Assembly (NCBI RefSeq): GCF_015355755.1
Contig: NZ_JACVEE010000001.1
Span: forward strand, 2,232,001-2,296,000
From: Nocardia sp. XZ_19_385
GTDB lineage: Bacteria > Actinomycetota > Actinomycetes > Mycobacteriales > Mycobacteriaceae
DNA: 64,000 nt
Direction: 5' to 3'
Each line of letters begins with the position of its first letter. Position 1 is the first letter of the stretch. Of the stretch, positions 53,239 through 62,525 are shown one piece after another. The position numbers and the translations under genes were made by a program. The notes under the pieces are model-generated. The model saw only the letters and a program-made list of their open reading frames with translations, was not told the DNA's origin and did not search any database.

Positions 53239-53260
53239 CATGTCCGGATAGTCCGACATG
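53239..53260. promoter_or_regulatory. Imperfect palindrome upstream of the cholesterol oxidase gene
   Basis: CATGT(C)CGGA-TAG-TCCGACATG: nine pairs with one bulged C, in the 201-base region between the divergent YceI and cholesterol oxidase genes. A second short one, TGAAC-ATTCG-GTTCA, is at 53187-53201. They may be operators; neither fits a consensus I can name. Confidence 0.35.
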
Positions 53261-53277
53261 ACCGTGTTTCACATCGC

Positions 53278-54959
<1,682 letters not shown>

Positions 54960-55021
54960 GCAACCTATCCAGGCACTGACAGGGCGAGGCTAGGGATCCG
55001 CGGACAAGGCACCATGGAACG

Positions 55022-55870
55022 GTGGCAGAGGAAAACTTGTTCGCGGATTTCCTGATCGCCAGGCGCAACGAACTGCGCCCGGCCGACGTCGGGATGCCCA
55101 CCGGTGGGCGTCGGCGCACCCCTGGGCTGCGCCGTGAGGAAGTGGCGGTGCGCGCTGGTGTCAGCGTCGACTACCTGGCCCGGCTGGAACAGGGCCGGGA
55201 TCGCAATCCCTCGGCGGCGGTGATCGGCGCCCTCGCCGACGCGCTGCTGCTCGATGACACCGATCGGCGGCACTTCAGCATGCTCGCCCTCGCCTCCGGT
55301 GCGGCCTCGACCTGCAAGGAGGATTCCGGCCTGTGCCCCGGCGCCAGTACGCCGCAGGAGCAGCTGCCGGAGTCCATCGAGATTATTCTGCGGGCCCTGA
55401 ATCCCACCCCCGCTTTCGTCGTCGGCCGGCGCTTGAATGTGCTCGGCTGGAATTCGGCGTGGGCCGATTTCGTCACTCCGCTGGGCTTCCTGGACGGTGA
55501 GCACGGGCCGAATTTGGCGTGGTTCACCTTCATGAACCCGAACGCACGCAAGGTAATTCGGGATTGGTCGGCCGCCGCGGATCATTTCGTGGCCGCACTG
55601 CATCGTGCGAAATCCCGCTGGCCCGCCGACGACACCCTGCGCGCCACCATCGACGCGCTGCGCAAGGAACCCGAATTCGCGAAGCGGTGGAAAACCCATC
55701 GCATCGGTGAGGACGCCTCCGGCACATTGCATTTCGACCATCCCGAGCACGGGACTGTCGAGGTGCCGTTCGAAATGATGTCCGCGGACCGCGATCAGAG
55801 CGTCGTCGTGTGGCTGACCGACAAGGTCGAGACCAGCGCGCGCGGCTTGCGCCTGGTCTCCGGAGACTGA
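55022..55870 (+). CDS. Helix-turn-helix regulator with MmyB-like domain
   Basis: 282 residues from a GTG. Residues ~5-70 are the helix-turn-helix (GRRRTPGLRREEVAVRAGVSVDYLARLEQGRDRNPSAAVIGAL). The rest has the MmyB-like PAS-type pattern (ALNPTPAFVVGRRLNVLGWNSAWADFV, LAWFTFMNPNARKVIRDW). This is the same regulator family as the gene at 21857, but with the RTPGLRREEVA motif of the larger subgroup. These regulators often control an adjacent oxidoreductase gene; here that would be the cholesterol oxidase 62 bases upstream on the same strand or another neighbour. Confidence 0.9.
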   Translation: MAEENLFADFLIARRNELRPADVGMPTGGRRRTPGLRREEVAVRAGVSVDYLARLEQGRDRNPSAAVIGALADALLLDDTDRRHFSMLALASGAASTCKEDSGLCPGASTPQEQLPESIEIILRALNPTPAFVVGRRLNVLGWNSAWADFVTPLGFLDGEHGPNLAWFTFMNPNARKVIRDWSAAADHFVAALHRAKSRWPADDTLRATIDALRKEPEFAKRWKTHRIGEDASGTLHFDHPEHGTVEVPFEMMSADRDQSVVVWLTDKVETSARGLRLVSGD

Positions 55871-55913
55871 TCGATAGGACCCGGTAACAACTGTTCGCTG
55901 TGCGACGACATTG

Positions 55914-55981
55914 GTGCAGGCGCTGAACAAGTCGCCTGCACGGCGCACGTGCGTTCTGGTTGCCCGACGTTGTCGGGGCAA
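55914..55981 (+). promoter_or_regulatory. Three inverted repeats in the leader of the surface protein gene
   Basis: GTGCAGGCG (55914-55922) pairs with CGCCTGCAC (55933-55941), a perfect 9-bp stem with a ten-base loop. It is followed by the palindrome CGCACGTGCG and then by TTGCCCGAC (55960-55968) with GTCGGGGCAA (55972-55981), nine pairs plus one bulge. The first is probably the terminator of the MmyB-like gene; the others may be operators or leader RNA structure for the gene at 56038. Confidence 0.5.
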
Positions 55982-56037
55982 GGGCGACCCCGCTTCCCGG
56001 CGCCGGAAGCAACGAAAGTGAGAGGGTCGTAAACCTG

Positions 56038-57681
56038 ATGTCGGAGCGTTCCATTGCCATGTCTCGACTACGGCGGCTGGCAGCAGCCGGCGCCGTTCTA
56101 GCGCTCGCCACCGGAGTAACCGGACCCATCGCGGCAGCCGAGCCGACCTCGGAGACAGCTGCCCCATCTTCCAGCACCCCCGCACCGACCTCCAGTGCGC
56201 CGGCACCGACCTCCACAGCACCCGCACCGGGTTTGAACCTGCCCGTTCCGACGGCGCAGATCCCGGTACCGACGGCGCAACTGCCGAATGTGACTGTGCA
56301 GGTGCCGGTTCCGACCGCGCAATTACCTTCCGTCCAGGTACCGGTCCCCAACGTGGAGTTACCGTCCGTGGCGGTGCACGTTCCGGTCCCCGCCGTGACC
56401 GTGCCGACGATCGACGTGCCGTTCCCCACGCAGGCGGGGACACTCGGATTCGAGAACCAGACCGGAGTGCAGGTCAGCACCGCGCTGACCCAGGCCGATC
56501 TCGACGCGCGGGCGCAGGCCGCGCTCGCGGTCGACGCGGCCGCCGCGGCCACGGCGACCGCCGAGCAGGAGCATGCCGCCGCCGTCGCGGCCGCTGCCGC
56601 CCACGCCGGTGACGCCACCGCGCAGGCAGCTGTGACCTCGGCTCAGGCGAAGCTCGACGCCTCGCGGGCGGCCGCGGCCGCCGCGAAGGCCGACCAGGAT
56701 CTCGTCATCGCTACGCAGGTCACCGTCAAGGCTCAGGCCGATGTCGCCGCCGCCCAGACCGCGGCTGCCGCGGCGAAGAAGGCCGCGGACGAAGCAGCGG
56801 CTGCCGCCCGTGCGGCCGCCGACAAGGCCGCCGCGCTGGAGGCACAGGCAGCGGCCGCCACCGGCGCCGAGGCCAGTCTGAAGCTCGAGGCCGCCGCGCA
56901 AGCCCGGCTCGAGGCGACCGCCGCCGCGGAGTTCGCGGCCAAGGCGCAGGTCGACGCGGATGCCGCGCTGGCGGCGATCTCGACGATCCAGAAGAACGCC
57001 GCGAAGGCGGCGGCACTGGCAGGCATCGCGGCGGAGGCCAAGGTGTCGGCGGCAGTCGCTGCCGCGCAAACCGGAGTGACCAGCGCGACCGCCAAGCTGA
57101 ACGAACTGCAGCTCGCCGCCAAAGCGGCCTTCGATGCTTCGGCCGCGGTGCAGGCGGGAGCCGACCTGGCGCTGGCGTTGCAGTTGAAAGCCGATGCCGA
57201 CGCGGCGGCCGCACTCGTCACCGAATGGCAGGTCAAGCTGGATGCCGCGCAGGTGGCGCTCACGGCGGCATTGCAGGCCCAGCTGGACCTGAAGGCACAG
57301 CTCGAGGCTGCGATCGCCGCCGGTGTCGCGCTCGCCGCGACGCTGATCCTGGGCGGTCAGCTCTTCACCGGCATCAACATCACCAAGCTGACCGAAACCG
57401 CCGTCATCGTGCTGGAAACCGGCATGAAGCTGGTCGGAATCTTCAACGGCAAGGGCGAATTCGAGGTCGTCGACTACTACCGGGCCGATGCCAACGGTGT
57501 CGAAACGCTGGCCGGCGAACTGCCGCCGGTGGACCTGGCGCTCGGCGACTCCTCCGACGGCGGCTCGAACCTGCCGATGCTGGTGGCCCTGGCCGTCGGC
57601 GCGGGCGCTGTCGGCGCGGCGGCGACCGCCACCACACTGGTGGTGCGCCGCAAGCGAACCCACAAGTCGGCGCATGCGTAA
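56038..57681 (+). CDS. Secreted Ala-rich coiled-coil protein with Pro-rich repeats and C-terminal membrane anchor
   Basis: 547 residues from the ATG at 56038; ATG at 56059 is an alternative. A signal peptide (cleavage near AAAEP, residue 35) leads to a Pro/Ser/Thr-rich stretch and then a run of VPVPTAQLP-like repeats (about 68-131). Residues ~150-465 are dominated by Ala with Lys/Asp/Glu in heptad-like order, indicating a long helical coiled coil. The C-terminus is a hydrophobic segment (about 511-537) followed by RRKRTHKS, like a sortase sorting signal, but the residues before it (NLPML) are not LPxTG. It overlaps the sortase-like gene by eight bases. No family is recognised. Confidence 0.75.
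   Translation: MSERSIAMSRLRRLAAAGAVLALATGVTGPIAAAEPTSETAAPSSSTPAPTSSAPAPTSTAPAPGLNLPVPTAQIPVPTAQLPNVTVQVPVPTAQLPSVQVPVPNVELPSVAVHVPVPAVTVPTIDVPFPTQAGTLGFENQTGVQVSTALTQADLDARAQAALAVDAAAAATATAEQEHAAAVAAAAAHAGDATAQAAVTSAQAKLDASRAAAAAAKADQDLVIATQVTVKAQADVAAAQTAAAAAKKAADEAAAAARAAADKAAALEAQAAAATGAEASLKLEAAAQARLEATAAAEFAAKAQVDADAALAAISTIQKNAAKAAALAGIAAEAKVSAAVAAAQTGVTSATAKLNELQLAAKAAFDASAAVQAGADLALALQLKADADAAAALVTEWQVKLDAAQVALTAALQAQLDLKAQLEAAIAAGVALAATLILGGQLFTGINITKLTETAVIVLETGMKLVGIFNGKGEFEVVDYYRADANGVETLAGELPPVDLALGDSSDGGSNLPMLVALAVGAGAVGAAATATTLVVRRKRTHKSAHA
56239..56430 (+). repeat. Imperfect tandem repeats encoding VPVPTAQLP-type units
   Basis: The coding DNA shows degenerate short repeats (for example CCGACGGCGCA at about 56247 and 56269) encoding about seven Pro-Val-Pro units in the surface protein. 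Such repeats usually form an extended polyproline-like stalk through the cell wall, and they are prone to length change between strains. Confidence 0.65.
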
Positions 57682-58282
57682 CGCCCGCTACTGGGTGGCC
57701 TGCGTGGCCGTGCTGGGCGCGGTCGCCGGATGTGGCGAGGACAGTGTGTCGTTGCCACCGCCGGACCGCGCACCGGTGCCGTCGCATATCGCGGCGGCAC
57801 CGGACGGTGCGGTGATCGCGCCCGCCGAGCCGACCGACATCGAACTCCGCTCCCCCACCGGTGAGACCTATCTCAGCAGTCCGCTACATCCCGAGAAGTT
57901 GATGCGCGGCGGTGCCAGTGGACAGCAGTTGAATCCGGTCGACGAATTGCCGGTGTGGTGGGGTGAAAGCGGTTTGCCCGGAACGGAAACCAAGCAGACA
58001 GTCCTGGTGGCCGGCCACAACTACTCGAAACGCGCCGCGCCCTTCCGGGCACTGCGGGTGGTCCAGCCGGGTGACCGGGTGGTGCTCCGCACGCCCAACG
58101 GCGTGCTGGAGTACACGGTGGAAAGCGTTGGCCCACTGGCGAAAGGGTCGCTGCTCAGCAACAACGACCTGCGCAAGCCGGTGCCGGGCCGGCTGATCCT
58201 CGCGAACTGCGATGTCGTCGATGGTGAACCCACCGACAACAATTATCTCGTGATCGCGCAATTGGCCGGGCCCGCAGGGTAA
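57674..58282 (+). CDS. Sortase-like lipoprotein (class E/F-type) lacking the catalytic Arg
   Basis: 202 residues from the ATG at 57674, overlapping the surface protein stop by eight bases. The N-terminus has a lipobox GAVAGC. The sortase barrel shows the catalytic His in VLVAGHNYSKR (about residue 110) and the catalytic Cys in LILANCDVV (about 177). In sortases an Arg precedes the last strand, about 10-13 residues after the Cys; here that segment is TDNNYLVIA, with Asn or Thr in its place. Lipid-anchored rather than membrane-helix anchored. Coupling to the upstream gene suggests that protein is the substrate or partner. Confidence 0.8.
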   Translation: MRNARYWVACVAVLGAVAGCGEDSVSLPPPDRAPVPSHIAAAPDGAVIAPAEPTDIELRSPTGETYLSSPLHPEKLMRGGASGQQLNPVDELPVWWGESGLPGTETKQTVLVAGHNYSKRAAPFRALRVVQPGDRVVLRTPNGVLEYTVESVGPLAKGSLLSNNDLRKPVPGRLILANCDVVDGEPTDNNYLVIAQLAGPAG

Positions 58283-58283
58283 T

Positions 58284-58985
58284 TCAGAGGCCCAGGACAG
58301 CCATGCGCTTGGCGTGGCTGTCCTGCATGCGCTCGAACAGCGCGGCGATGCCGTTGAGATCGCCGGCCGAGCCGAGCACCAGCTCGGTGAGCTCGTCGCG
58401 CTGGGCCATCACGTACTGCGCCTGGGTGATCGCCTCGCCCAGCAGGCGGCGGCCCCACAGCGTGAGCCGGTCGCGCTCGGAACGACTGGTCTCGACCGCG
58501 CTGCGCACCTCTTCCACCACGAACTCGGAGTGGCTGGTCTCGGCGAGCACGTCGCGCACCACGTTCGCCACGTCGTCGGGCAGCGAGTCCGCGATCTCGG
58601 TGTAGAAGTCGGCGGCGATGCCGTCACCGACATAGAACTTCACCATCGACTCCAGCCAGGTGGAGGGGTCGGTGGAGTCGTGGTAGGCGTCCAGGGCGCG
58701 CACGAACGGGGCCATCGCGTCGAAGACGTCGGCGCCGCGCGCGGACAGCGCCGACTCCAAGGTCTCGAAATGCCGCATCTCGGAGGCGGCCATCTTGGCG
58801 ACCGCGACCTTGCCGCGCAGCGTGGGCGACAGCTTGGCCTCCTCGGCCAGCCGGTAGAACGCCGAGATCTCGCCGTAGGCGAGGACGGCGAACAGGTCGG
58901 TGACTCCGGGATGGTCCGAGTCGATCGGCGCGATCGCCTCATCGGTCAACGAAAATCCCAGTGCTCCCGAACTCTGTTCTCCCAT
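58284..58985 (-). CDS. Ferritin-like-fold protein (Rv3210c type)
   Basis: 233 residues from the ATG at 58985; upstream open frame is not coding. It is all-helical with Glu/His pairs expected of a ferritin-like four-helix bundle (FAVLAYGEISAFYRLAEEAK, then MAASEMRHFETLE, then ETSHSEFVVEEVR). It matches Rv3210c by position two genes upstream of rhlE. Members may bind iron or a diiron site; metal content is not established. Its stop is one base from the sortase-like gene stop. Confidence 0.85.
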   Translation of the reverse strand: MGEQSSGALGFSLTDEAIAPIDSDHPGVTDLFAVLAYGEISAFYRLAEEAKLSPTLRGKVAVAKMAASEMRHFETLESALSARGADVFDAMAPFVRALDAYHDSTDPSTWLESMVKFYVGDGIAADFYTEIADSLPDDVANVVRDVLAETSHSEFVVEEVRSAVETSRSERDRLTLWGRRLLGEAITQAQYVMAQRDELTELVLGSAGDLNGIAALFERMQDSHAKRMAVLGL

Positions 58986-59034
58986 AAGCGCCCAGCCTAG
59001 TCGCGTCCGGGCAAACCTGCGGACCGCGCTCCCC

Positions 59035-60087
59035 TCAGAGCTCGGACAGGAATTTGTCCAGGTATGTCCAGGTGCTGTCGCGGGCGGTCTCGCCGGTGAG
59101 GATGCCCAGGTGGCTGCCCGGCGCGGTCTCGTAGCGCAGCGTGGCCGCGCCGGTGAGCGTGCGGGTACCCGACTCGACGGCGGCGGCCGGGGTGATGACA
59201 TCGGAGGGCCCGCCGACCAGCAGCACGTGCGCGGTGACGTCGGCCAGGGCGATGGTGCGATCGCCGAGCCGCAGCACGCCTTTGCCGATGTCGTTGTTGA
59301 GAATGAACCGCCCCCACAGCTGGCCGTAGAAGCGGCCCGGGTAGCCGGGCATCTCGGCCATGAAGCGGTCGATGGACTCCATCTTGGCCAGGGATTCGGT
59401 GCGGGCGATATTGCTCGCCACGAACCAGGGGCGTTTGAGTTCGCGTTCCCACGCGGTGACCCGGTAGGCCGCCTGGGTGAGCCCGGCGGGGATGCCGCCG
59501 ATGGCGCGCACCGCGGTCGAAGTGCCGATGCCGCCGGTCAGTTTCGCGACCGCGCGCAGCTGCGGGATGCCGGTCATCTTGTCGTAGTTCAGGGGCGCGC
59601 CGACCGCGGTGATCGAGCGGATCGGCAGGTGCGCGTGCGCGGCGGCGGTGAGCAGCGCCAGGGTGCCGCCGATGGACCAGCCGATCAGGTCGACGGGTGC
59701 GCCGCCGCGGTCGGCGGAGGTGCGCAGGATGGCGTCGGGCAGGATTTCGTCGATCCAGTCCTCGAAGCCCAGCCGGCGGTCGGCGAAGGTGATCTCGCCG
59801 TAGTCCACGACATAGGGCGCGCGGCCGGTTTCCAGCAGGAACCGGGCCAGGCTCTGATCCGGGCGCAGGTCGAAGCAGGTGGCGGGCGCGGCCAGCGGCG
59901 GCACCAGCAGGACCGCGGAATCGTTTGCGGTGCGGTCGAATTCGTCGCTTTCGAAACGGCGTAGCGTGCGATGGGGCGCGTCGGAAAGCACCGTCGACGG
60001 AGTGGGATTCGGGGCTTCGACGCCCGGGCCGAAGGTCAGCGCCCAGGCATTGCGCGCGGCAGTTGAGACGGTGTCAGCGAAACTCAC
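59035..60087 (-). CDS. Alpha/beta hydrolase of the polyhydroxyalkanoate-synthase-like group
   Basis: 350 residues. LLVPPLAAPATCFDLRPDQSLARFLLETG near residue 62 and VVDYGEITFADRRLGFEDWIDEI fit the PhaC-like alpha/beta hydrolases. The nucleophile elbow is GWSIGG, with Ser where polyester synthases have Cys, so it is more likely an esterase or acyltransferase than a polymer synthase. The His comes from GSHLGILTG and the Asp from PSDVITP. It is alone on its strand; 49 bases separate it from the ferritin-like gene and 437 from rhlE. Confidence 0.82.
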   Translation of the reverse strand: MSFADTVSTAARNAWALTFGPGVEAPNPTPSTVLSDAPHRTLRRFESDEFDRTANDSAVLLVPPLAAPATCFDLRPDQSLARFLLETGRAPYVVDYGEITFADRRLGFEDWIDEILPDAILRTSADRGGAPVDLIGWSIGGTLALLTAAAHAHLPIRSITAVGAPLNYDKMTGIPQLRAVAKLTGGIGTSTAVRAIGGIPAGLTQAAYRVTAWERELKRPWFVASNIARTESLAKMESIDRFMAEMPGYPGRFYGQLWGRFILNNDIGKGVLRLGDRTIALADVTAHVLLVGGPSDVITPAAAVESGTRTLTGAATLRYETAPGSHLGILTGETARDSTWTYLDKFLSEL

Positions 60088-60524
60088 CAGAAGAATGTCT
60101 CACATCCCGGTACCAGCGGTAACACGCAAGCCCGGTTTGTCGCGATTTCCGCCCGCCCGCACGGCCGATTTCGCAATTGCGGAGGCGGCAATTCGGGGCG
60201 CGCACAATATCACGCTACAATCACCGTGGACAACGGAAAGTTTCGCGCTCGAAGCGGCGAATCCCGATGTCCGAGAAAATGTGCGCGCACCAGATCCGCA
60301 TCACCCTAGCGCCGCGCCGATGTCCCAGGTAGCTGCCGTATCGACGGCACCCGTCACGAACATCGCGCCAGCGGCCCAGTCGGTGAACATCACAGGCGGA
60401 TACGTGGTCACCGTGGGCCGACCGGCCCGCCCCACGTCTCGTGCGCGCGTGACGCGCTACGAGGAAGGCACGAACCCTGAGCAAGATCACTGTCGAACAA
60501 GAGCCCGGTCTGGCGGAGACTCTG
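60088..60524. other. 437-base region upstream of rhlE, divergent promoter and long leader
   Basis: No gene is supported. TACAAT at 60216-60221 could be a -10 element for rhlE, which would give a leader of about 300 bases. GGGCC (60415-60419) and GGCCC (60424-60428) form a tight stem near the rhlE start. GAGGAAGG at 60461-60468 is a very good ribosome site, eight bases before a CTG at 60477 in the rhlE frame. Confidence 0.5.
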
Positions 60525-62498
60525 TTGACCGCCGAACTGGATGAATCGCACCTGGGCCCGACATTCGCCGAATTGGGCGTCCGCGACGAAATCGTCCGCG
60601 CACTCGGCGAGATCGGCATCGACCGCACCTTCGCCATTCAAGAACTGACCCTGCCGCTGGCCCTGGCCGGCGAAGACCTCATCGGTCAGGCCCGCACCGG
60701 CATGGGCAAGACCTTCGGCTTCGGCGTGCCGCTGCTGCACCGCGTGGCCAGTGCCGATACCGGCACCACCCCGCTGGACGGAACCCCGCGCGCGCTGATC
60801 ATCGTGCCGACCCGCGAGCTGTGCATTCAGGTCACCTCCGACCTGGTGAACGCCGGCAAGTACCTGAAGAACCATCAGGGCGCGCTGAAGGTCGCCTCGA
60901 TCTACGGCGGACGCCCCTACGACACCCAGATCGCCGCGCTGCGCGACGGCGTCGACGTAGTCGTCGGTACCCCGGGCCGCCTGCTGGATCTCGCGAACCA
61001 GGGCCACCTGATCCTCGGCAAGGTCGGCGTGCTGGTCCTGGACGAGGCCGACGAGATGCTGGACCTCGGCTTCCTGCCCGACATCGAGCGCATCCTCACC
61101 ATGGTTCCGGACAAGCGCCAGACCATGCTGTTCTCGGCCACCATGCCGGGCCCGATCATCACCCTGGCCCGCACCTTCCTGACCAAGCCGACGCACATCC
61201 GGGCCGAAGAAGCGCATGCCTCCTCGGTGCACGACCGCACCACGCAGTTCGTCTACCGCGCGCACGCGATGGACAAGAGCGAACTGGTGGCCAAGATCCT
61301 GCAGGCCGAGAGCCGCGGCGCGACCATGATCTTCACCCGCACCAAGCGCACCGCGCAGAAGGTGGCCGACGAACTGGCCGAGCGCGGTTTCGCGGTCGGC
61401 GCGGTGCACGGCGACCTCGGGCAGATCGCGCGTGAGAAGGCGCTGACCAAGTTCCGCACCGGCAAGATCGACGTGCTGGTCGCCACCGACGTGGCCGCCC
61501 GCGGTATCGACATCGACGATGTCACCCACGTCATCAACTACCAGTGCCCCGAGGACGAGAAGACCTACGTGCACCGGATCGGCCGTACCGGTCGCGCCGG
61601 GCGCACCGGTGTCGCGGTCACGCTGATCGACTGGGACGAGCTGAACCGCTGGGCGGGTATCGACAAGGCGCTCGGCCTGGGGATTCCGGAGCCGGTCGAG
61701 ACGTATTCGCGGTCGCCGCACCTGTTCAGCGAACTGGGAATTCCGGCCGATGCGACGGGTCAGCTCCGCAAGGCCAAGCCCGCGCGCGACGAGGACGCCG
61801 TCGTCGTCGAGCGCGAGGCCCGGGCCCCGCGTAAGCGCAACCGCAAGCGGACGCTGCGCGGTCAGCCGCTGGACGAGGCCGCCGAGAACGGCACCGGCAG
61901 CAGCACGGAAAGCGTTGCCGCCGAGGCTGTTTCGGACGATTCCGAGGCGCCCGGACGGCGTCGCCGTCGTCGCCGCAAGTCGGGCGGTGATGTCGAGGTC
62001 GCGTCGAGCAATGGTGTGGCCGAAGCTGTGACCGAGACCGAGACCGCCGAGGCGGATTCGACCGCGGACAGCGCGGAGCAGCCCGCTCGCCGTCGCCGCC
62101 GCCGCAAGCCCGCGGACGAAGGCGTCGAGGCCGTCGAGGCCAACGGCACCGAGCCGGTTTCGGAAGAGGCCGCCGTACCGGAGGAGAAGCCCGCGCGCCG
62201 GCGCACCCGCAAGACCGCGGCCGCCGAGGCCCCGGCCGATGATGCCGGTAAGGCCGTGGACGCCGAGGTCACCAGCAATGGCGACGAGGCGGCCGCCGAG
62301 GCCCCTGTCAAGCGCCGGCGCACCCGCAAGCCCGCCGCGGAGGCCACGGCCGAGAACGGTAGCGCCAGCGCGGAAAACGGTGCGGCGGAAGCGGATTCGG
62401 CCGAAAAGCCGGCCCGCACCCGGCGTCGCCGCAAGCCCGCGGGGGACACCGCCGAGACCGCCGCGGTCGAAGCCCCGGGTGTGACCACTTCGGCATAA
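60525..62498 (+). CDS. rhlE: DEAD-box RNA helicase with long Arg-rich disordered tail
   Basis: 657 residues from a TTG (GGAG seven bases upstream). Helicase core: Q-motif FAIQELTLPLALAGEDLI, motif I ARTGMGKT, DEAD in VLDEADEMLD, SAT in FSATMP, and motif VI HRIGRTGR. The core matches Rv3211 RhlE. Residues ~430-657 are a tail in which basic blocks (RRRRRRKS, RRRRRKP, RRRTRK, KRRRTRKP, TRRRRKP) alternate with acidic Ala/Glu stretches, expected to bind RNA and promote condensation. A CTG at 60477 in the same frame has GAGGAAGG at ideal spacing and would add 16 residues, so the true start is open. Confidence 0.9.
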   Translation: MTAELDESHLGPTFAELGVRDEIVRALGEIGIDRTFAIQELTLPLALAGEDLIGQARTGMGKTFGFGVPLLHRVASADTGTTPLDGTPRALIIVPTRELCIQVTSDLVNAGKYLKNHQGALKVASIYGGRPYDTQIAALRDGVDVVVGTPGRLLDLANQGHLILGKVGVLVLDEADEMLDLGFLPDIERILTMVPDKRQTMLFSATMPGPIITLARTFLTKPTHIRAEEAHASSVHDRTTQFVYRAHAMDKSELVAKILQAESRGATMIFTRTKRTAQKVADELAERGFAVGAVHGDLGQIAREKALTKFRTGKIDVLVATDVAARGIDIDDVTHVINYQCPEDEKTYVHRIGRTGRAGRTGVAVTLIDWDELNRWAGIDKALGLGIPEPVETYSRSPHLFSELGIPADATGQLRKAKPARDEDAVVVEREARAPRKRNRKRTLRGQPLDEAAENGTGSSTESVAAEAVSDDSEAPGRRRRRRRKSGGDVEVASSNGVAEAVTETETAEADSTADSAEQPARRRRRRKPADEGVEAVEANGTEPVSEEAAVPEEKPARRRTRKTAAAEAPADDAGKAVDAEVTSNGDEAAAEAPVKRRRTRKPAAEATAENGSASAENGAAEADSAEKPARTRRRRKPAGDTAETAAVEAPGVTTSA

Positions 62499-62525
62499 TT
62501 CGGCGGATCCGCTAGTCTCGCAAGC

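Noticed and set aside
56239..56430. Repeats in the surface protein gene as a CRISPR array
   Set aside because: Units are short, irregular and in frame as Pro-Val-Pro codons, with no uniform spacers.
59035..60087. Polyhydroxyalkanoate synthase
   Set aside because: The nucleophile elbow has Ser (GWSIGG) instead of the required Cys, so only a PhaC-like hydrolase is claimed.
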